A stretch of 50,893 nucleotides of DNA, taken from contig JAQBNZ010000239.1 of NCBI GenBank assembly GCA_028288285.1, forward strand, positions 1-50,893, in the 5' to 3' direction. How positions within the stretch are numbered: position 1 is the first letter of the stretch; the number at the start of each line of letters is the position of its first letter. Source of the stretch: Mucilaginibacter sp. Its GTDB lineage: Bacteria; Bacteroidota; Bacteroidia; Sphingobacteriales; Sphingobacteriaceae. Shown here piece after piece: positions 39,947-47,425 of this stretch. Under the pieces are notes generated by a model that did not search any database, had not been told where the DNA came from, and saw nothing but the letters and a program-made list of their open reading frames with translations. The translations under genes and the position numbers were made by a program.

Positions 39947-40060
39947 TTGCCCACTCCCGGCTTACCAAGGCCATGCAACACAAATCATCCAGCCACGCCT
40001 TTCTGGCGTACTCGAACGGGTTGTGCTGCTATGTCAAAGTTTGGTAATTTGGAGTGGCAA
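39947..40060 (-). ncRNA. Highly structured gene-free element upstream of the RadC-like gene
   Basis: Nested pairings span 114 bases. CCACTCC (39951-39957) with GGAGTGG (40051-40057); TACCAA (39963-39968) with TTGGTA (40041-40046); GCAACACAA (39975-39983) with TTGTGCTGC (40021-40029, one wobble); ACGCC (39995-39999) with GGCGT (40005-40009). No ORF is present. Depending on strand it could be a leader RNA of the RadC-like gene, an independent ncRNA, or a DNA recombination site. The strand is a guess. Confidence 0.5.
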
Positions 40061-40154
40061 CACGAGAAGTAACAATATTATTTCTCGGCAAATTTAGGAT
40101 TTTCTATGAAAAAGGTTTGTGCATATGTTGGATTAATTAATACCATACTTATAC

Positions 40155-40192
40155 GTTAATTAAATATCTTATGTTATAAGATTTTAATTAAC
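40155..40192. repeat. 38-bp imperfect palindrome in AT-rich gap
   Basis: Left arm 40155-40172 and right arm 40176-40192 match with one bulged base around GTT (GTTAATTAA ... TTAATTAAC at the outside). The AT-rich gap 40061-40261 has no gene. It is a candidate operator or replication/regulatory site in front of the gene at 40262. Confidence 0.55.
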
Positions 40193-40261
40193 TAAATATT
40201 TTATTTCATAATCTTATAGTTTTTAGCATTTTACCTCTCGGATAATTGTAATTTTAATATT

Positions 40262-40486
40262 ATGCAATCAATAGAATTTTTAAGTAGTAAGGGGAAAGGT
40301 AGAGTAACTAACCCAAATGGAGGATCAGGAAACTATCAGATTTTTATTAATGACTACTACCAGGGTGATGTATTGTTTAAAGACAATAAGTGGATAGGTC
40401 ATTTAAATAAAAAATCAGAATTAACCGATAAGGAAATACAAATTATAGGCGGGATGATAGATGGAGGTTTCTTAGAAACACCTTAA
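40262..40486 (+). CDS. Hypothetical protein (74 aa)
   Basis: A lone rightward gene with GGSGNYQIFINDYYQGDVLF, a beta-rich sequence. It abuts the convergent SGNH gene with no gap. Its isolation and AT-rich upstream region suggest a moron. No family known. Confidence 0.6.
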   Translation: MQSIEFLSSKGKGRVTNPNGGSGNYQIFINDYYQGDVLFKDNKWIGHLNKKSELTDKEIQIIGGMIDGGFLETP

Positions 40487-41203
40487 TCAGTAGTAAAAAC
40501 TATCCGATCGTTGATATGTTAAATATGGCTTAATTATTTCAACCCATTCCTGATAGGCGCGACTGTTTAAATGCAAACCATCTCCGCAATCATATTCTTT
40601 TTTTAACAAACCATTCAGTTGAAAATATCTATAAACATTAATATAAGTACATCCTGTTTTTTCACATATAAGTTTAAATTGCTCATTCAATGCTATAACA
40701 TTCATTCTAAAGTTTATTCCACGAGGTAAAACTGATTGTATATAGATAGTAGTATGCGGTGAGATGTGTTTAACTATACCTATAATTTTAATCATATTTT
40801 TCGCTATTGCATCCACCGGCTGGCCAGAGCCAATATCATTGGTACCTATTTCTATAAATAATTTCCTTGGATGCCATTTTATAACATCGCCTATACGGTT
40901 GTACACGTCCTGACTACCATCTCCGGCAATGCCTCTATTTTTTATGGGGTATTGTGGTAATAATTCCGATGTGTTAAAGTATTCGATTTCGCTATCCCCT
41001 ATAAATATTATATCGGTTGTTTTAATAGGTATAGGAGCTAAAAGTTTCGCCCTTAAAATTCTATAAAAGTTTTTTGGATTACGAGGATCGGCATCTTGTT
41101 GTTGATAATATAGTCTCCTTACTGCAAAACAAAGATCAATTAAATTAAATATTAAAGAAATAGCTATCAGGTATTTGTTCCTTAATAAATTTAATTTAAT
41201 CAT
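40487..41203 (-). CDS. Membrane-anchored SGNH/GDSL hydrolase
   Basis: The 238-aa protein has a hydrophobic N-terminal segment (about 10-26; signal anchor) and all SGNH blocks: FIGDSEIE (block I Ser), NRGIAGDGS (block II Gly), IGTNDIG (block III Asn) and DGLHLNS (block V Asp-His). This class includes lipases and O-acetyl esterases. On a phage it may remove acetyl groups from host surface sugar or act as lysogenic conversion. Confidence 0.85.
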   Translation of the reverse strand: MIKLNLLRNKYLIAISLIFNLIDLCFAVRRLYYQQQDADPRNPKNFYRILRAKLLAPIPIKTTDIIFIGDSEIEYFNTSELLPQYPIKNRGIAGDGSQDVYNRIGDVIKWHPRKLFIEIGTNDIGSGQPVDAIAKNMIKIIGIVKHISPHTTIYIQSVLPRGINFRMNVIALNEQFKLICEKTGCTYINVYRYFQLNGLLKKEYDCGDGLHLNSRAYQEWVEIIKPYLTYQRSDSFYY

Positions 41204-41385
41204 TTATGATAGGTTGGTTAGAGTTGGAAGCGAAGATAAAAAGATAAATTAAAGAATTAAAATACAGGGATCAAAGCCGTTTAACTAATTCCGCATAAGT
41301 TATATGCCTTTTTGGCGTGAGTGATTGAACTTCAGTTGCGATATTAGACATTCAGTAAATTATGGTTTCATTTGAGAGAGAGAGA

Positions 41386-41493
41386 CTAATTATGCCTTTT
41401 ATATTTATTAAGCATTTTGTCTAATTGCAAGCAAAATGGAATAAAAGTATCTGCATACCAATAATAAAACCATTCGAGTAATTTGTATTTCAT
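41386..41493 (-). CDS. 35-aa peptide downstream of the secreted nuclease
   Basis: The frame from ATG 41493 to TAG 41386 encodes MKYKLLEWFYYWYADTFIPF and onwards, an aromatic peptide only three bases downstream of the nuclease stop. It may be a real co-transcribed microprotein. The rest of 41204-41385 holds nothing I can name. Confidence 0.35.
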   Translation of the reverse strand: MKYKLLEWFYYWYADTFIPFCLQLDKMLNKYKRHN

Positions 41494-41496
41494 ATA

Positions 41497-42129
41497 TCAA
41501 TTATTAACCAATAGGCTTCCTGGCACTACTTTATAATAAGTAAATGGATGAAGTATGCAGCTATCTCGGTTAGGCATGGCATAAAACTCATGTTTGCCAC
41601 CATACCAAATTTCTTTTGTGCAATACCTCGGCACCACTACGCTATCTACACCTATTTTTTTATCAATGCCAAACCATGATGTTTTAACTTTACAGCTTCC
41701 ATATTGCAAGGCCATCTTGCGGCAGTAGTCCTCTAACCTTTCCCATGTTTGAGCATTTAGCTTATGTAACTGCGGAAACATGTTCACGTATGAAAAGCAC
41801 TGATACTCTGCATCGTTTGAATAATAGTTATCGTCATACGGGCTATTATGCCCTTGATCGTATTGGCTATTGGCATAGTCTCGCTTCAAATTTTGCATTC
41901 CAGGTTCTGAATGGAACTGATTATTGCGTTTAATTTTAGTACCGGTTAAATGATCTTTTGTTATAGTCCATATCACGCTGTCGGGTATAAGAAAAGCAGC
42001 ATTGAAGTAGGATACATATCCCGGCTTATTAAAAACCTGCTGCTGCCCGTAGCATCGGTTAAACGATGCGATAGCAATGATCATTAATACCCAAATAGTA
42101 ATATGTAATTGTATTGAGTTTCGTTTCAT
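41497..42129 (-). CDS. Secreted DNA/RNA non-specific endonuclease
   Basis: The 210-aa protein opens with a signal peptide (HITIWVLMIIAIASFNRCYG, possible lipobox Cys). The beta-beta-alpha-metal region has YDQGHNSPYDDNYY (the QGH in place of the usual DRGH) and NMFPQLHKLNAQTWERLE, matching the NUC1/EndA pattern. It would act in the periplasm or outside, possibly degrading incoming or host DNA. Its ATG overlaps the TGA of a 28-aa membrane peptide. Confidence 0.82.
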   Translation of the reverse strand: MKRNSIQLHITIWVLMIIAIASFNRCYGQQQVFNKPGYVSYFNAAFLIPDSVIWTITKDHLTGTKIKRNNQFHSEPGMQNLKRDYANSQYDQGHNSPYDDNYYSNDAEYQCFSYVNMFPQLHKLNAQTWERLEDYCRKMALQYGSCKVKTSWFGIDKKIGVDSVVVPRYCTKEIWYGGKHEFYAMPNRDSCILHPFTYYKVVPGSLLVNN

Positions 42130-42212
42130 TTTAGTATATAGTGAAAGTAAATAGCTAATAAAAAGAAGATGGCTATAAGAATAATAATAACTATGATCTC
42201 TAAGGCTTCCAT
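42126..42212 (-). CDS. 28-aa membrane peptide coupled to the nuclease
   Basis: The frame from ATG 42212 encodes MEALEIIVIIILIAIFFLLA followed by a few polar residues, an almost complete membrane helix. Its TGA overlaps the nuclease ATG (ATGA). It is a candidate for small lysis accessory or immunity-type peptide; this is conjecture. Confidence 0.6.
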   Translation of the reverse strand: MEALEIIVIIILIAIFFLLAIYFHYILK

Positions 42213-42229
42213 AATTTTTAGGTTTAAAT

Positions 42230-42284
42230 AAACCCCGCGTACTTTGTTCCGCCCTTTCGGGCCGGTTATTTTCCTACGGGGTTT
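42230..42284 (-). terminator. Branched hairpin between lysis genes
   Basis: AAACCCCG (42230-42237) pairs with CGGGGTTT (42277-42284). Inside, GCCC (42251-42254) pairs with GGGC (42259-42262). The minus strand then has a weak TTTATTT. It probably terminates the lysis transcript or regulates the nuclease operon. Confidence 0.55.
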
Positions 42285-42290
42285 AAAGGT

Positions 42291-42749
42291 TTAGGCTCCG
42301 GCCAATTTCGGTTTGATAATGTTGGTATAAGCCCATTCACCTATACCCATGGCTATTGATACCCAATTAAGCGTACCGCCTGAAAGGAAAGTACCACCGG
42401 CGTTTAACATGATCTGAAGTAATCCGTTCCACTCCTCATTTGAAGATGCGCTTGACAATTTCCCCTGGAGGAAAGAAACAGCGTCGTTCAGGCTATCTGT
42501 AGTTAATCCAAATGTTTTAGCAAGTGCAAGTAAGGCATCGGTAACCTCTTGTTCTGTAAGCCCTGTTTTACTTACTATAAGGGTTACCAAATCGGTGCCT
42601 AAAATAGTTAAGTTATTCTTCAATAATTGTCCTATCAATCCGCTGTTGGTAATTGCGCTTTGCTGAACTGTAGATAACTGATCCCAGGCGCGTTGAAGTG
42701 CATCAAAAAGAAATGGTAAGATTTTTTCTAAAAAGGTTTTAAGTGACAT
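42291..42749 (-). CDS. Hypothetical lysis-region protein (152 aa)
   Basis: A helical protein with several amphipathic segments and a hydrophobic C-terminal part near 115-140. It lies directly downstream of the endolysin. It might be a lysis helper (holin-like or antiholin), but the sequence shows no strong transmembrane hairpin. Function uncertain. Confidence 0.6.
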   Translation of the reverse strand: MSLKTFLEKILPFLFDALQRAWDQLSTVQQSAITNSGLIGQLLKNNLTILGTDLVTLIVSKTGLTEQEVTDALLALAKTFGLTTDSLNDAVSFLQGKLSSASSNEEWNGLLQIMLNAGGTFLSGGTLNWVSIAMGIGEWAYTNIIKPKLAGA

Positions 42750-42767
42750 GATTTTAATATTTAATGG

Positions 42768-43235
42768 TTAAATTATTTGGTTTATATATGTATTGTATTC
42801 TTTTGTTCTACGCTTTACCAAATCATTAAGTACTTTACCATCAGCTTTATTCCACATTAGGAAAGCTGATTTTAATTGTTGGCCAGTTACATTAGCATTA
42901 ACTAAACGATGGACTGTAGAGCCTTTAAATCCACCCATGCCTATGTTATAGGTTAAGCTAACCAATGCATTAAATTGATTTTGTGTTAAATTATCCCTTG
43001 TGGTTGAATAAACAGCTAAACAATAAGGCTTGAGTAATAATAGAAATTCGCTATCTGCTTGTTGTTGTGTTAAAGCAGCATCTTGCATTGTAACTTTTTT
43101 TCCAGATGATGGATAATAGGTCATTCCAATTCCTATAGTTGGTATTTTTACCTGATCGAGATAGGGATGCAATACACATCCTTCAAATCCTTTTATTAGG
43201 TTAATTCCAGTCTGATCTAATTGCTCAATTTCCAT
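42768..43235 (-). CDS. Endolysin, GH24 (phage lysozyme) family
   Basis: The 155-aa protein has the exact catalytic triad spacing of T4-type lysozymes: Glu18 in FEG, Asp27 in YLD and Thr33 in PTIGIG (E-x8-D-x5-T). The rest (SLTYNIGMGGFKGSTVHRLVN, WNKADGKVLNDLVKRR) follows the family. It cleaves the peptidoglycan glycan strand. No signal peptide is visible, so it needs a holin; holin candidates lie upstream. Confidence 0.95.
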   Translation of the reverse strand: MEIEQLDQTGINLIKGFEGCVLHPYLDQVKIPTIGIGMTYYPSSGKKVTMQDAALTQQQADSEFLLLLKPYCLAVYSTTRDNLTQNQFNALVSLTYNIGMGGFKGSTVHRLVNANVTGQQLKSAFLMWNKADGKVLNDLVKRRTKEYNTYINQII

Positions 43236-43239
43236 TTAC

Positions 43240-43602
43240 TTAATTATTATTTACTGCACTAAGTGTTATTTTACCAGTTACCGGGTCTTTACTTTCAGTC
43301 TGATAGCCGCTATTAGTTGGCCTTGTTTTATACATTATTTTGGTTGGCCTATTATTTATAGCCCCCCACACATCCTTAAAGTTTAAATCATTAACATGTT
43401 GTAAACTATCCTGTCTTCTAAGTATGGATATATAGCGGTCATTGCTTTTAACGTCATTATCCTTTATGCTCTCTTTTATAGCGGTCACGCCTGCCCAAAA
43501 GGATGAAACTATAGTAATTAGCCCTATAGCGCCATACCCCAACATCTTTAATGTGATGCCCTTTAAAAACCTTTCATGAAGTGCAGTCTGTTCTTGTGTC
43601 AT
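43240..43602 (-). CDS. Single-span membrane protein of the lysis cassette
   Basis: I use ATG 43602 (MTQEQTALHERFLKGITLKM); the frame opens at 43617. One hydrophobic span (YGAIGLITIVSSFWAGV) is followed by a polar domain of about 80 aa with a coiled-coil part. The layout (anchor then periplasmic or cytoplasmic tail) is consistent with a spanin or holin partner. It precedes the endolysin by four bases. Confidence 0.65.
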   Translation of the reverse strand: MTQEQTALHERFLKGITLKMLGYGAIGLITIVSSFWAGVTAIKESIKDNDVKSNDRYISILRRQDSLQHVNDLNFKDVWGAINNRPTKIMYKTRPTNSGYQTESKDPVTGKITLSAVNNN

Positions 43603-43606
43603 TATA

Positions 43607-43861
43607 TTATTTACCATTAGGATTTACAGGAATACCAGGGGTTTGCTGGGCGTTATCTAATGCTTTGCTTATAGTTTCATCCTTTTTGGTTGAACCGGTA
43701 GATGCATCATAATAATATTTTACGACCAGTGTCAAAAGGACTATACAGCTATCATGTAATGCCGGTGTATTTTTTAATAATTCTACTAAGTAGTATATTA
43801 AGAATACAGCTAACAGATTCTTAAATTGAAAGTATTTTAGGTAATCAAATAATGGCTTCAT
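43607..43861 (-). CDS. Holin candidate (two-span)
   Basis: A short 84-aa protein with two hydrophobic stretches (NLLAVFLIYYLVELL at about 14-28 and SCIVLLTLVVKYYY at about 38-51) and a charged, Asn/Pro-rich C-terminus. Size, topology and position two genes before the endolysin fit a class II holin. Confidence 0.7.
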   Translation of the reverse strand: MKPLFDYLKYFQFKNLLAVFLIYYLVELLKNTPALHDSCIVLLTLVVKYYYDASTGSTKKDETISKALDNAQQTPGIPVNPNGK

Positions 43862-43867
43862 AATAGA

Positions 43868-44101
43868 TTATTTCTTTTTAGTGGTATCCGGTTTAAAATG
43901 CGTTTGATATAACACTCCTATTTTATCCATATATGCCTTAGATTGCTCCTGTATTCTTTCGTAAGCCGGGCCAATAAGAGATTTAAATAGCTCATAGTCT
44001 TGACGGCTTATTTTCACTGAATCGCTAATGGGCGGCTTTGCCTGACTAAAAGCAAATGATGTTATTGATATTAAAGCGATAGTTAAGATTGATTTTTTCA
44101 T
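43868..44101 (-). CDS. Small secreted protein (77 aa)
   Basis: The start is ATG 44101, where a signal peptide (MKKSILTIALISITSFAFSQ) begins; the longer frame to 44173 overlaps the fibre gene. The mature part is helical (YELFKSLIGPAYERIQEQSK). It would be exported, and is the upstream partner of the holin in the lysis cassette; an outer spanin-like role is possible but lacks a lipobox. Confidence 0.65.
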   Translation of the reverse strand: MKKSILTIALISITSFAFSQAKPPISDSVKISRQDYELFKSLIGPAYERIQEQSKAYMDKIGVLYQTHFKPDTTKKK

Positions 44102-44153
44102 GTTATTATAATTTTTAAAGATTAAATAGTATAAGGCGATTAGCTTTTTCATG

Positions 44154-46475
44154 TTAATTACCAATGTTAACATAGGTCCATTTATAAGTTACACTTGAAG
44201 TTAGAGCCGTACCCGATGTATACACATCCCAACTGGTTGGAGTTAAACCCTGTACGACTATATTAGGATTTGGAGCCGACCCAGAATAAAATTGGAGTAC
44301 TGGCGCACATGCATGAGGAAAAGCGAATCCTGATGAATTAGTGACAGTAAAGAGTGCACCGTTACCAGTAATGCCAGTTCCTGTTACAAGGGTGATTATC
44401 CCGCTAGTATTATTGCCTGTAACAGTAATTGTTGCTCCCGTACCCGATGTAATTGTTGAAGATAGCGTTACTGTGGGTGCTGCTGATGTTGTATAAAAGT
44501 TTGCAACTGATAGATTTGTAAAAATTGGCGAATTTGTCCATGTTGGTATACCGCCTATAACGGTTAAAATATCATTTGTTGAGCCTATACCTACCTTTGA
44601 AAGCGTATTTACCGCCGATCCATAAAGCATATCACCAACTGCATAGCTGCTTTGATTGGTGCCTCCGTAAATTTCTCCTATTTTTGTAGCATTCCATGTG
44701 GCTGATGTAAATGTTTGACCACCGTTGATTGTAGCTAAAGTTGCATTAATATCCGGTAATGTAAAAGACCTGGTTGCTGTTATGCTGTTTGCGCTAAATG
44801 ACGCTGAAAATGTATTCGATCCTTTAAATGAAAATGCATTTGAACCTACGGGGTGCCCAATAACAATATTTGCCCCTGTAGGAGTTGGAGCAGAATTTAT
44901 TAAACCTGTAATAGTAAGATAATCAGAAGTAGGCGTTATTAACGTCGGTGAAGTATCCATCACAAATTTACTCCCTGTACCTGTTTGAGATGCTACAGAA
45001 GTAGCATTGCCTACACTTGTTATTGGGCCAGTAAGGTTTGCGTTGGTGGTTACACTTCCAGCTGTTAGTGACGCCGCCGTTCCTATTGCATTAGTAAGTG
45101 TTATACTTGAGGGTGTTCCACCTGCACCGTTAAATAAAACAGGCGACCCGGCACTGCCAATATTAACACCTAATGCAGATTGAACACCAGTTCCGAAAGC
45201 AATAGCTGACTGTTTTGCATTCCAAGTAGCTGCGCTGGATATATAAGCGTCATCTATTGGTGCTGCTTTCCAATTTCCAATCACAACACCTGTACTATCA
45301 ACTTTAAACTTGCTTGTTAAAGTAATAATGCTACCCGTTGTTGCACTTGAGGCATGTAGATACTCAATGTCACCTTTATGTAGGATAAACTGTGATGATT
45401 CCGAATTTCCGGTGGCTATTGGATTAGCAGAACTATTATAATAAAAATTATTGAATAGTGAAAAATTACCGGCAGCATTTGTCATCATTCCAACACCTGT
45501 GAATAATTCTATCGTGTTTCTCGTAGCTTGCCAAGCTGAAGGTGTGATTCCATTCAAAGCAATATTTCGGCTTAAAGAGGTTGCATTACCTACCGATACA
45601 ACGGGGCCTGTTAAATTAGCATTAGTAATAACATTACCAGCCGTTAACGCAGATGCAGTTCCTGTAAGATTAGTTGCTATCCCTGTCGATGGAGTACCTA
45701 AATCTCCGTTCTGAAAATACGCTAATCCTGTTCCTGTTTCATCTAATAAGACAGACCTTAGTTGGGCTGAAGATGTTGATGCAAATTGAGATAAGGGATT
45801 TCCCAATAATCCATAATGAGCATTGCCATAAGAACCTATAGCAGGGTTTAACCCCAATTTTGTAGCTAATAATGATGTGTCTGCTTTAATTGTATAAGCT
45901 GAACTTCCATTAAATGATCCTGTCGGTGTTAATCCATAATCGAAAGTTAGAGCATTCGTAGTTGGCAATGAACTGGGTATGTCACTTGTCAAAGCCATTG
46001 TGCCTGCTAACCCCCTAACCTGTATATTGTAATCGTTTGTGCCAGTATTTGTTGCAGGTAGAAATTGTATACCATGCGTGGTTGCTGAATTGGGTCGGAG
46101 AACAAGAGTATTCGTAAATACGCTTGCATTTGAAAATAGCTGTCCTCCTGTAATATTATTTCCTGCAATTATTTGCCCTGTGGTATTAATGCCTCCATTT
46201 GCGGTTAAAGAATGAGGACCTAAGTTAACATCATTGGGAGATTCCGTAAAAGGAACATAGGTGCTTGCTGCATCTGTCTTTTTTAGGAAAAGACTTCTAA
46301 TAGTAAAAGCATTATAAAGCCAATCAAAACCATCATATTTACCTGAATAAAAATAACGTATTGAATCAAGATGCGACGTGCCAGGATTAGCCGCCGAAAA
46401 TTGCATTATTGTCTGACCTTGAACATTTGATAAAATTGATATCGTTAATACGATTAATACAAGTAGTTTCTTCAT
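44154..46475 (-). CDS. Tail fibre-like protein with a signal peptide
   Basis: A 773-aa protein rich in Thr, Ser, Gly, Asn with repeated TNANLTGPxxSVGNATS segments (two clear copies), like phage tail fibre shafts. The N-terminus, MKKLLVLIVLTISILSNVQGQ, is a classic signal peptide, unexpected for a virion component. The C-terminal part is a beta-rich tip (SSVTYKWTYVNIGN). A terminator separates it from the distal tail genes. It may bind the receptor or be a secreted adhesin carried by the phage. Confidence 0.78.
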   Translation of the reverse strand: MKKLLVLIVLTISILSNVQGQTIMQFSAANPGTSHLDSIRYFYSGKYDGFDWLYNAFTIRSLFLKKTDAASTYVPFTESPNDVNLGPHSLTANGGINTTGQIIAGNNITGGQLFSNASVFTNTLVLRPNSATTHGIQFLPATNTGTNDYNIQVRGLAGTMALTSDIPSSLPTTNALTFDYGLTPTGSFNGSSAYTIKADTSLLATKLGLNPAIGSYGNAHYGLLGNPLSQFASTSSAQLRSVLLDETGTGLAYFQNGDLGTPSTGIATNLTGTASALTAGNVITNANLTGPVVSVGNATSLSRNIALNGITPSAWQATRNTIELFTGVGMMTNAAGNFSLFNNFYYNSSANPIATGNSESSQFILHKGDIEYLHASSATTGSIITLTSKFKVDSTGVVIGNWKAAPIDDAYISSAATWNAKQSAIAFGTGVQSALGVNIGSAGSPVLFNGAGGTPSSITLTNAIGTAASLTAGSVTTNANLTGPITSVGNATSVASQTGTGSKFVMDTSPTLITPTSDYLTITGLINSAPTPTGANIVIGHPVGSNAFSFKGSNTFSASFSANSITATRSFTLPDINATLATINGGQTFTSATWNATKIGEIYGGTNQSSYAVGDMLYGSAVNTLSKVGIGSTNDILTVIGGIPTWTNSPIFTNLSVANFYTTSAAPTVTLSSTITSGTGATITVTGNNTSGIITLVTGTGITGNGALFTVTNSSGFAFPHACAPVLQFYSGSAPNPNIVVQGLTPTSWDVYTSGTALTSSVTYKWTYVNIGN

Positions 46476-46493
46476 TTTTTTTTAAATAAAAAA

Positions 46494-46521
46494 GCGGCAT
46501 ATCTCCGAAGAAATATGCCGC
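46494..46521 (-). terminator. Strong intrinsic terminator before the tail fibre gene
   Basis: Perfect 9-bp stem GCGGCATAT (46494-46502) with ATATGCCGC (46513-46521), followed on the minus strand by six T. It ends the tail operon 19 bases before the fibre ATG at 46475, so it could also control fibre expression. Confidence 0.88.
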
Positions 46522-46560
46522 TCTGTATGGCGATCTAATTAGTAATTATTCCGGTAAAAA

Positions 46561-46707
46561 TTAACGCTGTATTCTGACCCTTTTTAATATCACTTTTACA
46601 AGGCTTTTAAACCTGTTAATTGTGCCACATTTCGGACACATAATATCAACAGCATAATCGCTTTCGCAAAGCTTTTTAAAACACGATATACAACGTCTTT
46701 CTGTCAC
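46561..46707 (-). CDS. Com-like zinc-finger regulatory protein
   Basis: A 48-codon frame from GTG 46707 to TAA 46561. It holds two cysteine pairs, RRCISCFKKLC and IMCPKCGTIN, matching the Mu Com family (CxxC then CPxCG), in which the zinc-bound protein binds an mRNA leader to turn on translation of mom. It lies between the tail genes and the hairpin/fibre start. A target here is unknown, though the fibre leader is near. Confidence 0.72.
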   Translation of the reverse strand: MTERRCISCFKKLCESDYAVDIMCPKCGTINRFKSLVKVILKRVRIQR

Positions 46708-46719
46708 AAATATAAATGT

Positions 46720-47421
46720 TTAATTTGATAAAATTATTTGCATGTTATCAGCCAAATGACCAGTCCCATCATCATCAACATTTATGCTAATATTAGCAGG
46801 TATTTCATCTGTAATTTCACTTACAATTATTGTGGCCTGTGCGGTTAAATCTTGATAGCTGAAACTACCGCTTGTTAATACAGTGAAAACAGCCCCTGGC
46901 AATGCTGCGCAAGTGAAAGTATCCCCCACGTTATACAGGCTTCCCCCGGCTACTTTGGTAACGCTGGTAACAACTCCTCCTGCAACAACAAATGTCGCTG
47001 TGCCGCCTATGCCTATGCCGTTAGGGCTGTAAACCCCTTGGTTATTAACAATAACCTGTGCGGTGTAGGTTCCATTAGATGCGGTTGTAGCCGCATTGGT
47101 TATACTTGCAGTTAGCCATCCGCCGCCGGTTATCTTTCTGCATGCTATCCGCGGGACAGATCCAGTTTGACTATACAACAACTGAAAATTGGAAAATACC
47201 AAAGGGAGTGCCTGTCCCACTGGGAAGTTTATCCTGAAAGAAGATGACAGCTGTGGCAGGTTATCCAAAAACATCTGCTTAGTGATGTAATGCTCCGGCA
47301 ATAATGAACTGATATTTACAGCTGTAGCATTGCCTCCATTCTGTTTAAATGCTACTATTAAAACTCCTGGCGTTTTTGCGGTTATTTCGTCAACCGCTTG
47401 TGTTACCTTTCCTGTGCTCAT
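46720..47421 (-). CDS. Tail/baseplate structural protein (233 aa)
   Basis: Third gene after the tape measure, with repeated beta-type GTxTxxVxVNN and ISINVDDDGTGHL segments near the C-terminus. It looks like a collar or fibre-anchor subunit. It precedes the Com-like gene. Function assigned from position. Confidence 0.6.
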   Translation of the reverse strand: MSTGKVTQAVDEITAKTPGVLIVAFKQNGGNATAVNISSLLPEHYITKQMFLDNLPQLSSSFRINFPVGQALPLVFSNFQLLYSQTGSVPRIACRKITGGGWLTASITNAATTASNGTYTAQVIVNNQGVYSPNGIGIGGTATFVVAGGVVTSVTKVAGGSLYNVGDTFTCAALPGAVFTVLTSGSFSYQDLTAQATIIVSEITDEIPANISINVDDDGTGHLADNMQIILSN

Positions 47422-47425
47422 AATT

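Noticed and set aside
42126-42212. Holin function for the 28-aa membrane peptide
   Set aside because: It is shorter than usual holins, and a better two-span candidate lies upstream of the endolysin at 43607.
44102-44173. Longer start for the small secreted protein
   Set aside because: It overlaps the fibre gene and would bury the signal peptide in the middle of the protein.
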